This document shows, in pieces, positions 25,272 through 34,043 of a DNA stretch of 40,355 nt. Both the position numbers and the translations under genes were made by a program. Source of the DNA: Pseudomonadota bacterium (GTDB lineage Bacteria; Pseudomonadota; Gammaproteobacteria; Acidiferrobacterales; Acidiferrobacteraceae); NCBI GenBank assembly GCA_021819125.1, contig JAKARW010000014.1, forward strand, positions 1 through 40,355, read 5' to 3'. Below the pieces are notes generated by a model, which did not search any database, was not told the origin of the DNA, and saw only the letters and a list, made by a program, of their open reading frames with translations. Every line of letters begins with the position of its first letter. The stretch's first letter is position 1.

Positions 25272-26536
25272 GACCGTGACCCCGCGCGTACCACGGTTTC
25301 CCCGCGCATCAGGTCCTCATAGGTCTCGCGCCGGCGCACCACATGAAAGCGCGCGCCGTCCACCAGCACCTCGGCGGGCCGCGGCCGGGCATTGTATTGG
25401 CTGCTCATGGCAAAACCATACGCCCCGGCCTCGCCGATCACGAGGATGTCACCTGGCTCCACGGCGAGTGGGCGGCCACGGCCGAAAACATCGGCGCTCT
25501 CGCACACCGGGCCCACAACATCGTATTCGCGCACCGGTCCCGCGCGACGGCGCGCGGCCGTCACGCTCTGCCAGGCCCCATAGAGCGCCGGGCGGATCAG
25601 ATCGTTCATACCGGCATCGACGATCGCGAAACGCCGGACATCGGTCTCCTTGATATATTCGATGCGCGTGACAAGCACGCCGGCCGCGGCCACCAGCGCC
25701 CGCCCGGGCTCGAGGATGAGCTCAAGCTCGTCTAGCCCGTGCGCGGCCAGGCGCTCCCGGACGAGCGCCACATAGGCGGCGATCGTGGGCGGACACTCGT
25801 CGCGATAACGCACGCCAAGCCCCCCACCGACATCGACATGGGTAAGGGCGACTCCCGCCTGGCGCAGACGCACGACCTCCGGGAGCACCCGGTCCAGGGC
25901 GTCGCTGAATGGCCGCAGATCGGTCAATTGGGAACCGATATGGCAGTCGATGCCGACAAACGACAGATGCGCATAGCGCGACCCTTCGCGGTAGCAGGCC
26001 AGGGCCTCGGCAAGCGGTATGCCGAATTTGTTTTCCTTGAGACCGGTGGCGATATAGTGGTGGGTGCCGGCATCGACGTCGGGGTTCACGCGCAAGGACA
26101 CCGGGGCTCGCACCCCAAGCGCGCCCGCGATCCCATTGAGGCGCGCGAGCTCGGCTGAGGATTCGACGTTGAAACAGCGGATGCCGACCTCAAGGGCGCG
26201 ACGCATCTCATTTTCGGTCTTGCCGACCCCGGAAAACACCACCCGCGCCGGATCCCCGCCAGCCGCCAAGACCCGCTCGAGCTCCCCTTGCGAGACGATA
26301 TCGAAACCCGCGCCGAGATCGGCCAAGGTGGCAAGCAGCGCAAGATTGCCATTGGCCTTCACCGCATAACATATGAGGCTAGGCTGCGTGTCCAAGGCCT
26401 CGCGAAACATCCGATAGGCATCGGTCAGGGCCCGGCGGCTATAGACATAGCACGGGGAACCGACCGCGGACACGATATCGGCAAGCGCCACATCCTCCAC
26501 ACACAACTGCTCGTCGCGATAACTAAAGGCACTCAT
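25268..26536 (-). CDS. lysA: diaminopimelate decarboxylase
   Basis: PLP-dependent fold-III decarboxylase that makes lysine from meso-diaminopimelate. 422 residues. Visible: [13 protein letters not shown] with the PLP-binding Lys near residue 59, [48 protein letters not shown], and the C-terminal [14 protein letters not shown] with the substrate-site Cys-Glu-Ser. The start overlaps the lptM stop as ATGA and the stop overlaps the dapF start as ATGA. Confidence 0.97.
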   Translation of the reverse strand: MSAFSYRDEQLCVEDVALADIVSAVGSPCYVYSRRALTDAYRMFREALDTQPSLICYAVKANGNLALLATLADLGAGFDIVSQGELERVLAAGGDPARVVFSGVGKTENEMRRALEVGIRCFNVESSAELARLNGIAGALGVRAPVSLRVNPDVDAGTHHYIATGLKENKFGIPLAEALACYREGSRYAHLSFVGIDCHIGSQLTDLRPFSDALDRVLPEVVRLRQAGVALTHVDVGGGLGVRYRDECPPTIAAYVALVRERLAAHGLDELELILEPGRALVAAAGVLVTRIEYIKETDVRRFAIVDAGMNDLIRPALYGAWQSVTAARRRAGPVREYDVVGPVCESADVFGRGRPLAVEPGDILVIGEAGAYGFAMSSQYNARPRPAEVLVDGARFHVVRRRETYEDLMRGETVVRAGSRS

Positions 26537-26661
26537 GATCGCGGCCCCTTGTGCGGCACGACATGCGCCGGGGCGGGCTTAAGGGGAGGCATGTACAGTG
26601 GGCCCTGCTTGCCGCACGCGCTCAATGCCAAGAGGCCCGCCAGGACCAATCGTCTCACCAT
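26533..26661 (-). CDS. lptM: LptM/YifL-type small lipoprotein
   Basis: A 42-residue lipoprotein in front of lysA. The signal MVRRLVLAGLLALSAC ends at Cys16 and is followed by GKQGPLYMP, the hallmark of LptM, which in E. coli assists maturation of the LptDE lipopolysaccharide translocon. The ATG overlaps the stop of the upstream oxidoreductase (TGATG), and its own stop overlaps lysA (ATGA), so it is translationally coupled at both ends. The longer upstream frame is a shadow of the preceding gene. Confidence 0.9.
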   Translation of the reverse strand: MVRRLVLAGLLALSACGKQGPLYMPPLKPAPAHVVPHKGPRS

Positions 26662-27740
26662 CACGAGAGGTGCAACATGACTTGCCGCATGCCCCATTCG
26701 TGCGTCATATCCGAAAGAGTCAGGACGCCGGAACAGGCGAAGGCACCAGGCTCCCCGGTCCCTGCCATCCACTTGCGCACGAGCGCGGTGGCCGGTGTGC
26801 ACAGGACCGACAGGCCATCGTCTCCGGCCACCAGTGCGGCGCTACGCACAAGCGGCTGCCCCCCGCGCTCGCCGCGCAATACCACCCGCAGGCCGAACGC
26901 CGTCTTCCCGAAACGCCGCAGGCCCTTTTGCATGATATGGAGCCCCTTTGCGAATCGCGCCGGGTCGGCGATCACGCCCAGGCGATTCAACGAGCCAAGC
27001 CAGGCATGGGCCCGATTCAAGACCGCAAGCTCAAACCCCGTCCGGTAGGTGACGCCGGCCCCATACCGCCGGCTTAAGATCTCGATCTCCGGGGCGTCGG
27101 TCACATACAGGCGGTGGCGCCCGAGGGGTCCGGGGAGATCCACGGTCCGGCCTTTTGTGTAACCTGGCACCTCACGCCATGCGCCATGCTCGTAGATTCG
27201 CGCCGGCCGGCCTTGCACCGCGAGCAGCGCGCGCACGCTCGCAAGCCCTCGTGGGTTACGGTTCCCCGACAACACCGCGACCTCGATGTCGGTGATGGTG
27301 TCGAACTGAGGGGCGATGACCGCCGCGAGCACCGAGGAAAAGGCCAGGGCCGATCCGGCCCCGGACACCAGCGACGCCCCGCCCTCGACGGCACGCGCCG
27401 CCAAGCCCTGCATACCCAGTATATAAGAGGTCTCGTCGGCCATGTCGACATAATGCACGCCGCGCCGCGCGCACCGCTCGGCGACCGCGTAATCGTGGGG
27501 ACGGAATGGCCCGCAGGTGTTCACCACGGCAAAGACCCCATCGAGCGCGGTATTCAATGAGGCCTGCCTTTGAATGTCGACCGCCACGAATGGGACGCCG
27601 AGACGTGCCGACGCCACCTGGCCGCGACTCGTGTCGCGTCCGCCGATGATGCACTCGACCTGCGGGTCTTGCATCAGGATTTCGGTAATCCGCTGCCCGC
27701 AGGTGCCGTAGCCGCCGAGGATCAGGACTTTTCTCATCAT
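26661..27740 (-). CDS. saccharopine-dehydrogenase-like NAD(P)-binding oxidoreductase
   Basis: A 359-residue cytoplasmic oxidoreductase-type protein. The N-terminal Rossmann fold shows VLILGGYGTCGQRITEIL (GxxGxxG) and IIGGRDTSRGQ, as in the saccharopine dehydrogenase NADP-binding family; FAVVNTCGPFRPHDYAVAERCARRGVHYVDMADE is also typical. Substrate unknown; the family includes many uncharacterised members and lysine degradation need not be involved. It heads the lptM-lysA-dapF-DUF484-xerC transcript. ATGATG gives two possible starts and no strong ribosome binding site is seen. The 216-base spacer to cyaY is divergent. Confidence 0.85.
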   Translation of the reverse strand: MMRKVLILGGYGTCGQRITEILMQDPQVECIIGGRDTSRGQVASARLGVPFVAVDIQRQASLNTALDGVFAVVNTCGPFRPHDYAVAERCARRGVHYVDMADETSYILGMQGLAARAVEGGASLVSGAGSALAFSSVLAAVIAPQFDTITDIEVAVLSGNRNPRGLASVRALLAVQGRPARIYEHGAWREVPGYTKGRTVDLPGPLGRHRLYVTDAPEIEILSRRYGAGVTYRTGFELAVLNRAHAWLGSLNRLGVIADPARFAKGLHIMQKGLRRFGKTAFGLRVVLRGERGGQPLVRSAALVAGDDGLSVLCTPATALVRKWMAGTGEPGAFACSGVLTLSDMTHEWGMRQVMLHLS

Positions 27741-27956
27741 GGCGCCAAGAATAGAGGGTAAGGCATGCCCGACTCAAGGGCGTAGCGCCGGTCGCCTCGG
27801 GAATATGCCGGTGGCGATTGGCCGGGCCCAGGACCTGGGCGCCCGCTGTTTGTTTCGTTCAAGGCCCGCTACCATGCCTCCTTGACGCCCCGCGCGCGCC
27901 AAGTGGCGGGGCGTGGCGGAGACGAACGGTACACGATAGACGACAAGGGGGTCATC

Positions 27957-28277
27957 ATGATAAGCAACGGCGACTATGAAAGGCAGGCCCACGCGATGCT
28001 CGAACGTATCGAGCAGGCCATCGAGACCCACGCCCCAGAGATCGAGTTCGAGACCGAAGACGAGATCTTGACATTGGAGTTTCCGGACGACTCGCGCATT
28101 ATCATCAACAAACAGCGCCCGTTAAAGCAGATCTGGCTTGCGGCCCGCGCCGGCGGCTTCCACTACGACTATGACAGCGCCGCTCAACAGTGGGTACGCG
28201 ACGGCGGTCACGAACTTCTCGCCGATCTCGAGACCTTCGCAAGCCGCCAGCTGCAAAAACCCGTGCGCCTACGCTAG
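27957..28277 (+). CDS. cyaY: frataxin-like iron-binding protein CyaY
   Basis: Bacterial frataxin that binds iron through an acidic ridge and modulates Fe-S cluster assembly by IscS. 106 residues from the ATG at 27957, which has AAGGGG six bases upstream; the longer frame adds an unrelated N-terminus. Visible: the N-terminal helix SNGDYERQAHAMLERIEQAIE, acidic stretch EIEFETEDEILTLEFPDD, and the sheet signature IIINKQRPLKQIWLAARAGGFHYDY. It ends immediately before the stop of the convergent zinc-ribbon gene. CyaY next to lysA/dapF is common in gammaproteobacteria. Confidence 0.94.
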   Translation: MISNGDYERQAHAMLERIEQAIETHAPEIEFETEDEILTLEFPDDSRIIINKQRPLKQIWLAARAGGFHYDYDSAAQQWVRDGGHELLADLETFASRQLQKPVRLR

Positions 28278-28559
28278 CTATTCCCACACCTCATCATGGT
28301 GGTGAACAAAGACCCCCGGCCCGCCGCATTTCGGACAATCGACAGCCGCCACATCGTCGCCAAGCGGCGCGATGGCGTCGTCATAGCAGAGGCTACACCG
28401 CGCAATCTTACCCGCGCCGACCCAGGTACTGCCGATCGAATGACAGTTGTCGCAATGAAACAACCGCAAACAAGGCTCGGGCCGACGCCCGCACCCGACA
28501 CCAAGATCGCGCTCTTCATAGCGGCAGGCACGGCACAGGAAATCGACCTTGTGTCCCAT
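28278..28559 (-). CDS. Cys-rich zinc-ribbon hypothetical protein
   Basis: A 93-residue protein with ten cysteines: CxxC pairs at 9/12, 36/39, 55/58 and 75/78 plus Cys23 and Cys30, and three consecutive His at 86-88. The last pair is a rubredoxin/zinc-ribbon knuckle (CPKCGG). This predicts two zinc ribbons, possibly three metal sites. The ATG lies three bases after the lon stop on the same strand, without a strong ribosome binding site, so it is probably coupled to lon. No specific family recognised. A lon-linked adaptor or redox/metal sensor role is speculation. Confidence 0.75.
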   Translation of the reverse strand: MGHKVDFLCRACRYEERDLGVGCGRRPEPCLRLFHCDNCHSIGSTWVGAGKIARCSLCYDDAIAPLGDDVAAVDCPKCGGPGVFVHHHDEVWE

Positions 28560-28562
28560 GAT

Positions 28563-30941
28563 CTATCCCGGAAAGATAAGGGCCGCGACATCGCGGTAAT
28601 GTTTGACGTAATGAACCACAAGACCGCTACGGACATTGTCCGGTAGCTCCTCGAAGTCGCTGCGATTGGCCTCGGGAATGATGATCTCGGGGATCTTGAC
28701 GCGGCGCGCAGCGACGATCTTCTCGCGGATCCCTCCGACCGGAAGGACATAGCCCGTGAGCGTGATCTCGCCTGTCATGGCCAGCGGACGGCTGATGCGC
28801 TTGCCGCGCGCAAGTGACAAAAGCGCGCTTGCGATCGTCACCCCGGCACTCGGCCCGTCCTTGGGGATCGCGCCTGCCGGCACATGCAGGTGCAAGGAGG
28901 CCTTGTCGAAAAAATCCTCGGGACCACCGTATTGCTTACAATGCGAGGAGATGTAACTGTAGGCGATCTCCGCCGACTCGCGCATCACCTCTCCCAATTG
29001 GCCGGTGATCTTGATCCCGCGCGTGGCGCGATGCACGCGCGTGACCTCGATATCGAGGATGGCACCACCCATGGGGGTCCAGGCGAGCCCGGTCACGACC
29101 CCCACGCCACGCAAAGGTTTGATGGGCTGGAAGACCGGCCGATCGAGGTACTTCTCCAGATTGCGCGCACTGACCTTGATGGGTGGCTTTTTGCCATTGA
29201 TCATGGCCACCACCGCCTTGCGCGCGATCGAGCCGAGCTTCTTTTCGAGGCTGCGGACCCCGGCCTCGCGCGCATAGCCCTCGATGATCTCGCGTATGGC
29301 CTGATCCTCGATGCGCAATTGTCCGCGCTTCAAGCCGACCTTATCCATCTGTTTGGGCAGGAGATGATGTTTGGCAATCGCCATCTTCTCGCTTGTGATG
29401 TAGCCGGCGAGCCGTATGACCTCCATGCGGTCCAAGAGCGGCCGGGGTATGGTGTCGAGCTGGTTCGCCGTGCAGATGAATAGCACCTTGGAGAGATCGA
29501 AACGCAGATCGAGATAATGGTCCAGAAAATCGACGTTCTGCTCGGGATCCAGGACCTCGAGCAGCGCCGAGGCCGGATTCCCCTGATACGAGGAACCGAT
29601 CTTGTCGATCTCATCGAGCATGATGACCGGATTGGCCACCGCGACCTCACGGATCGCCTGGATGAACTTGCCCGGCATCGCCCCTATGTAGGTGCGGCGG
29701 TGGCCCTTGATCTCGGCCTCGTCGCGCATGCCCCCGACCGAAAACCGGTAGAATGTGCGACCCAGCGAGGCCGCTATGGACCGGCCTATGGACGTCTTGC
29801 CGACCCCCGGAGGCCCCACGAGCAGAAGTATCGAACCCGCCACCTCGCCCTTCATGACACCGACCGCCAGGAACTCGATGATACGGTCCTTGACGTCGTC
29901 TAGACCATCATGGTCGCGGTCCAGGATCGTCCGCGCCTGTTTTAAATCGATCTTGTCGGGCGAATAGCGGCCCCAGGGCAAAAGCGTCAACCACTCGAGA
30001 TAGTTGCGCGTGACCGCGTATTCAGGCGACCCCATCTCGAGTACCGCCATCTTTTGCAGTTCTTCATCGACGCGCTTTTGCGCGGCCTTTGGCAAGGTGA
30101 GCCCGGTAAGCCGCTCGCGAAAGACCTCGATCTCGGCGGTGCGGTCATCCTTGGCAATGCCAAGCTCCTTCTGGATGGCCTTTAGCTGCTCGCGCAGAAA
30201 GAACTGGCGCTGCTGCTCGTTGATCTTCTCCTCGACCCGCTCGCTGATGCGCGCCTGGGTCTTGGCAAGATCGAGCTCTTTTTTGAGCAGCAGCAACACC
30301 TTTTCCAGACGCGGCTCGAGATCGACTGTGTACAGCACGTCTTGCAGCTCTTTCTTGCTCGCGGTGGTGAGACTTGCCGCAAAATCCGCGAGGCGCGAGG
30401 GCTGATCCGGACCAAAACGCGTCAGAAAAAACTTGAGCTCCTCGCCATACAAGGGATTGAGCGGCAAAAGCTCCTTAATGGTGTTGATGACCGCCACCGA
30501 ATAGGCCTTGGCATCATCGCCCTCCGGCGCCTCGGGCTCTGGAAAATAGTGCGCGCGCACCGCAAACGGGCGCTCGCGGGACAGCCACTGGTCGATGCGA
30601 AATCGCTGCAGGCCCTCCACGAAGACCTGCAGCTTATCCTCGTTCTGGATGACCTTATGGATGCGACAGACAGTCCCCATCTCATAAAAATCATCGCTCG
30701 TGACATCGACGGCCTCGTCTTTGCGTATCAGGACTAAGCCTATGACCTTGTGGGCGGTCTCGGTCGCGGCGATGATCGTGGAGCTCCACGGCTCGCGATC
30801 GAGCACAAGCGGGATGGCCTGGGCCGGAAAGAACGGCCGATTCGTAATGGGTACGATCGGGAGAGACGTCGGCAGGACGTCGCCGGCACGCGCCAATGTC
30901 CCGCCGGATACGGACGTCAATTCGGGTTCACTTATCGTCAT
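28563..30941 (-). CDS. lon: ATP-dependent Lon protease
   Basis: Cytoplasmic AAA+ serine protease degrading damaged and regulatory proteins. 792 residues. The N-terminal LonN domain begins near residue 28 with PIVPITNRPFFPAQAIPLVL, which differs from the LPLRD start of E. coli Lon. Then a coiled coil, Walker A GPPGVGKT at 376-383, Walker B IMLDEIDKI near 440-448, and the protease domain with catalytic Ser698 in PKDGPSAG and Lys741 in GGIREK. A sigma-32-like promoter lies 38-65 bases upstream. The small zinc-ribbon gene follows directly. The divergent N-terminus may reflect one of several Lon paralogues. Confidence 0.96.
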   Translation of the reverse strand: MTISEPELTSVSGGTLARAGDVLPTSLPIVPITNRPFFPAQAIPLVLDREPWSSTIIAATETAHKVIGLVLIRKDEAVDVTSDDFYEMGTVCRIHKVIQNEDKLQVFVEGLQRFRIDQWLSRERPFAVRAHYFPEPEAPEGDDAKAYSVAVINTIKELLPLNPLYGEELKFFLTRFGPDQPSRLADFAASLTTASKKELQDVLYTVDLEPRLEKVLLLLKKELDLAKTQARISERVEEKINEQQRQFFLREQLKAIQKELGIAKDDRTAEIEVFRERLTGLTLPKAAQKRVDEELQKMAVLEMGSPEYAVTRNYLEWLTLLPWGRYSPDKIDLKQARTILDRDHDGLDDVKDRIIEFLAVGVMKGEVAGSILLLVGPPGVGKTSIGRSIAASLGRTFYRFSVGGMRDEAEIKGHRRTYIGAMPGKFIQAIREVAVANPVIMLDEIDKIGSSYQGNPASALLEVLDPEQNVDFLDHYLDLRFDLSKVLFICTANQLDTIPRPLLDRMEVIRLAGYITSEKMAIAKHHLLPKQMDKVGLKRGQLRIEDQAIREIIEGYAREAGVRSLEKKLGSIARKAVVAMINGKKPPIKVSARNLEKYLDRPVFQPIKPLRGVGVVTGLAWTPMGGAILDIEVTRVHRATRGIKITGQLGEVMRESAEIAYSYISSHCKQYGGPEDFFDKASLHLHVPAGAIPKDGPSAGVTIASALLSLARGKRISRPLAMTGEITLTGYVLPVGGIREKIVAARRVKIPEIIIPEANRSDFEELPDNVRSGLVVHYVKHYRDVAALIFPG

Positions 30942-30978
30942 CGATTATCGTTCGCTTTATTTTAAGGAGCTCGGCTCT

Positions 30979-31006
30979 TAATGGGGCCACACGGACCCGG
31001 TTCAAG
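30979..31006 (-). promoter_or_regulatory. sigma-32 (RpoH) type promoter of lon
   Basis: On the minus strand CTTGAAC (31006-31000) is followed after 13 bases by CCCCATTA (30986-30979). Against CTTGAAA and CCCCATNT each box has a single mismatch, and the spacing equals that of the hsp20 promoter. It lies 38 bases before the lon ATG. Confidence 0.72.
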
Positions 31007-31140
31007 GGTTCGGGGTATTGTGACAGTTTGCGCCTGGGCGACGCCCGCGGCCATGGTCGCACGCCCCATACGGTCTCTGGCTAACGCCACGGGGGCGATT
31101 TATGATAGTTCGCAGTGTCGACGAGACAGGGAGGCGCGCT

Positions 31141-31671
31141 ATGAAAGCCTTGTGGATAGTGACAGGTATGTTCTTGCTCGCCGGATGCGCCACACCCCTC
31201 CCTCGTTCGTTGCGCGCGCCCCATATCACGCCGGTGAGCGTGGCCGCGGCACGCGCCCATATCGCCCCGGTGGGGGTGCGCGTGCGCTGGGGCGGCGTCA
31301 TCAGCAAGGTCACGAATGACCCCCACGCCACCTGGGTGCAGGTCATTAGCCGACCGCTGCGGCATGATGGCCGTCCACGCCGGGCGCGCTTTAGCGACGG
31401 ACGCTTCCTGGCCCGAGTCCCGGGTTTCCTCGACCCCGATATCTACGCGGTTGGTCGTAAGATCACCGTGGTCGGGGTCTTCTCCGGCTATAAGAAGAGC
31501 CTGATCGGGAGCTACCGGTACAACTTCCCGATGGTCCGTACGTTCGCCGTCCATCTTTGGCGTATCCGGCCTCACTATTACACCCGGTATTACTATGCCG
31601 ACCCCTGGTACTACCCCTACCCCTGGCCCTGGGGATGGGGTGTGGGCCTCGGTCCGGGCTTTGGGCCATGA
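31141..31671 (+). CDS. Slp-family outer-membrane lipoprotein, first copy
   Basis: A 176-residue predicted lipoprotein of the Slp family (starvation/stationary-phase outer-membrane lipoprotein). The ATG at 31141 follows AGGGAGG and starts a lipoprotein signal, MKALWIVTGMFLLAGCA, with Cys16. The conserved core includes VRVRWGGVISKV, GRFLARVPGFLDPDIYAVGRKITVVGVFSG, and MVRTFAVHLWRI. The C-terminal 35 residues are strongly Tyr/Trp/Pro/Gly-rich (YYTRYYYADPWYYPYPWPW). A TATGAT at 31101-31106 may be a -10 box. It is followed after 16 bases by a paralogue. Divergent from lon. Confidence 0.88.
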   Translation: MKALWIVTGMFLLAGCATPLPRSLRAPHITPVSVAAARAHIAPVGVRVRWGGVISKVTNDPHATWVQVISRPLRHDGRPRRARFSDGRFLARVPGFLDPDIYAVGRKITVVGVFSGYKKSLIGSYRYNFPMVRTFAVHLWRIRPHYYTRYYYADPWYYPYPWPWGWGVGLGPGFGP

Positions 31672-31687
31672 GCCCCGCCCCTGAAAG

Positions 31688-32206
31688 ATGCGGCCCATGA
31701 CCTGCCGGACGATCGCGGCGCGGGCGCGGCAAGCCGTGTTGGCGCTTTTTGTCGTGGGCCTTACCGGCTGCGCCGTGCGCCCGCGCCCCGCGGCTACACA
31801 CATCGACCGTCATGTGGACTTGCAGGCGGTCCTTGCGCATCCACGATTGACCCGCGGGGCGCGCGTACGGTGGGGTGGTCTCGTCGTGCGAGACCACGTG
31901 GGCCCCACCCACAGCACACTGACGATACTCGCCTATCCCTTGAATGACCGCGGCCGGCCACGCCTGCGCCGAATGCCTGAAGGACGCTTTCAGGCGGTGG
32001 CGCCCGGCTATCTCGATCCTGTGCTGTTTGCCCGCGGGCGGCAGGTCACGGTGGTAGGGACCGTCATCGGTACCCGCGCAGGTCTCATAGGCGAGGCCCG
32101 CTATGTCTACCCGCGCGTGCAAATCCTCGCCACCCACCTCTGGCGCCTCTATCGGCCGGGGCAGCGCCATTGGCATTTCGGCTTTGGGATCGGAATCGCC
32201 CTCTAG
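31688..32206 (+). CDS. Slp-family outer-membrane lipoprotein, second copy
   Basis: A 172-residue paralogue of the preceding gene. A longer N-terminal signal ends at lipobox VVGLTGCA (Cys28). The shared core is ARVRWGGLVVRD, EGRFQAVAPGYLDPVLFARGRQVTVVGTVIG and ATHLWRLYRP. It lacks the aromatic tail of the first copy and ends in a His/Gly/Phe stretch. The start may be 31688 or the ATG at 31697; neither has a strong ribosome binding site. The 16-base gap suggests cotranscription. In E. coli slp is linked to acid and stationary-phase response; here the role is inferred only. Confidence 0.84.
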   Translation: MRPMTCRTIAARARQAVLALFVVGLTGCAVRPRPAATHIDRHVDLQAVLAHPRLTRGARVRWGGLVVRDHVGPTHSTLTILAYPLNDRGRPRLRRMPEGRFQAVAPGYLDPVLFARGRQVTVVGTVIGTRAGLIGEARYVYPRVQILATHLWRLYRPGQRHWHFGFGIGIAL

Positions 32207-32407
32207 TCCGCTTGGGCTGCGTCACCCGGCCTCATCACCGTGGACTGACAGGCCGCTGATTCATCGGCCGGCGACTCTTGTGCCGGTCGGGCGCGGCGGA
32301 AAGGGCGTCCGGACTACGCCAAAACCCGCCGGGGTATGAGAGCGATGTGCCTTGCCTTTAAGCGTGCCGCCCCGTCATGGGAACGGCGCGCCTCCCCACG
32401 GGTAGGC

Positions 32408-33631
32408 TCAGGCGCTCTTGGGCGCAGGGATCTTTGCGGCGAGCACCTCCACCAGGCTTGCGCACTCATTGGCGCGGCGGCGCGCGGTATCGATGTCGGC
32501 GGCCATGGCAAGCGCCACGCCCATGCGCCGGCGCATGAAGCTTTCCGGCTTGCCGAAAAGCCGCAGCTTGGTCCCGGGCACGCGCAACGCCGCATCCAGG
32601 CGCCCATACCGCACACCCTTCGCGTCCCGATTCCCATAAATCACCGCACTCGCCCCGGGGCGCAACAGCTCCGTCGATACCGGCAGACCCAGGATTGCGC
32701 GGACATGCAGCTCGAACTCACTCTGGTACTGGCTTGCCAATGTCACAAGGCCGGTATCGTGCGGCCGCGGGCTCACCTCCGAGAACCAGACCTGGTCTTC
32801 GTTCACGAAGAATTCGCAGCCGAATATCCCGCGTCCGCCGAGCGCCGCGGTGACCTTCTCTGCCATCTCACGGGCCCGATACAAGGCCTTCTCGCTCATC
32901 GGCTGCGGCTGCCAGCTCTCCACGTAGTCCCCGCGCTCCTGGCGATGTCCGATCGGTTCGCAGAAATGGGTCTCGATCACCCCACCTAAGCCGCTTGCGC
33001 GCACCGTAAGCAAGGTGATCTCGTACTGGAACTCGATGAATGACTCGACGATGACGCGCGCCATCGCCACCCGGCTCTTCTTCTGGGCCTCGTGCCAGGC
33101 GGCCATGAGCTCGGTTTCGTTTGCGACCACCGACTGGCCCTTGCCCGATGACGACATGACAGGCTTCACCACACACGGGAAGCCCGTGATCGCCGCCGCC
33201 GCCTGCAGCTCCTCGAGACACCCGGCAAACGCATAGCGCGAGGTGGGGACCTTCAACTCTTCGGCGGCCAGCCGGCGAATCCCCTCCCGATTCATGGTGA
33301 GAAAGGCCCCGCGCGCGGTCGGTATGACCTCTGCCAGACCCTCGTTTTCGATCTCCATGAGGGTCTCGGTGGCGATCGCCTCGAGCTCCGGAACCACGAA
33401 ATCCGGGCGCTCGCGCGTGATGACATCGCGCACCGCCTGGGGATCGCGCATGTCGATCACATAGGAACGATGGGCCACCTGATGGGCCGGCGCATGGGCG
33501 TAGCGGTCGACCGCCACCACCTCGACCCCGAGCCGCTGGGCCTCGATGGCCACCTCTTTGCCCAATTCGCCGCTACCTAGCAAAAGCAGGCGCACGGCAT
33601 CGCGTGTCAGGGGGGTGCCCAAAACTGTCAT
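32408..33631 (-). CDS. purT: formate-dependent phosphoribosylglycinamide formyltransferase 2
   Basis: ATP-grasp enzyme that formylates GAR with formate and ATP in purine synthesis, independent of folate. From the ATG at 33631 it is 407 residues, slightly longer than E. coli PurT. Visible: [31 protein letters not shown], the ATP-grasp lysine segment [18 protein letters not shown], the metal-binding [27 protein letters not shown], and the C-terminal [18 protein letters not shown]. The longer upstream frame is excluded because a near-consensus promoter covers it. It converges on the second slp gene. Confidence 0.95.
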   Translation of the reverse strand: MTVLGTPLTRDAVRLLLLGSGELGKEVAIEAQRLGVEVVAVDRYAHAPAHQVAHRSYVIDMRDPQAVRDVITRERPDFVVPELEAIATETLMEIENEGLAEVIPTARGAFLTMNREGIRRLAAEELKVPTSRYAFAGCLEELQAAAAITGFPCVVKPVMSSSGKGQSVVANETELMAAWHEAQKKSRVAMARVIVESFIEFQYEITLLTVRASGLGGVIETHFCEPIGHRQERGDYVESWQPQPMSEKALYRAREMAEKVTAALGGRGIFGCEFFVNEDQVWFSEVSPRPHDTGLVTLASQYQSEFELHVRAILGLPVSTELLRPGASAVIYGNRDAKGVRYGRLDAALRVPGTKLRLFGKPESFMRRRMGVALAMAADIDTARRRANECASLVEVLAAKIPAPKSA

Positions 33632-33670
33632 ATAGTGAGAACTCCAAAGCGCGGGTGGGGGTTGCCGCGC

Positions 33671-33698
33671 ATCATACCCTCGGTCCATGGTCTGTCAA
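33671..33698 (-). promoter_or_regulatory. near-consensus sigma-70 promoter of purT
   Basis: On the minus strand a perfect TTGACA (33698-33693) and TATGAT (33676-33671, 5/6) are separated by 16 bases. Transcription would start near 33664, giving a leader of about 33 bases and supporting the purT start at 33631. This is the best sigma-70 match in the window. Confidence 0.75.
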
Positions 33699-34043
33699 TT
33701 CTCGATCTTCCGGGATCAGGACACCGTGATCGCCGCACCGCCCCCTGTCCCTGGGTGCCCCTGCCGGGGAGGCCACGGCATCGATCGGCGCAGGATTCCC
33801 GGCCCACCCCGCTTAAAGGGAGCGATTTCGGCAGACACGATGCACGCGCCTTCAACGACAGAGGCGACGAGTCTGGGCGGCGGGTGACCGGGGCGTTCCC
33901 TGGGGCCGAGCACAACCAAGGGTGCGAGCCGTAAGCGCCACCGGCTTCACCGGCAACGGGCGGGAGCGGTTGGCGAACACGACAAAGCGTCCTGGGCCCA
34001 CGCGGGCGCATCAAAGGCCACACGGTGGGCGCGGTGTAGCGGC
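33699..34043. other. 345 bases without a recognisable gene
   Basis: The segment between the YecD-like gene end and the purT promoter holds only short frames on both strands with no ribosome binding site or motif. No clear hairpin terminator for the YecD-like gene is visible. GC content looks like the coding background, so a decayed gene is possible, but nothing is recognisable. Confidence 0.5.
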
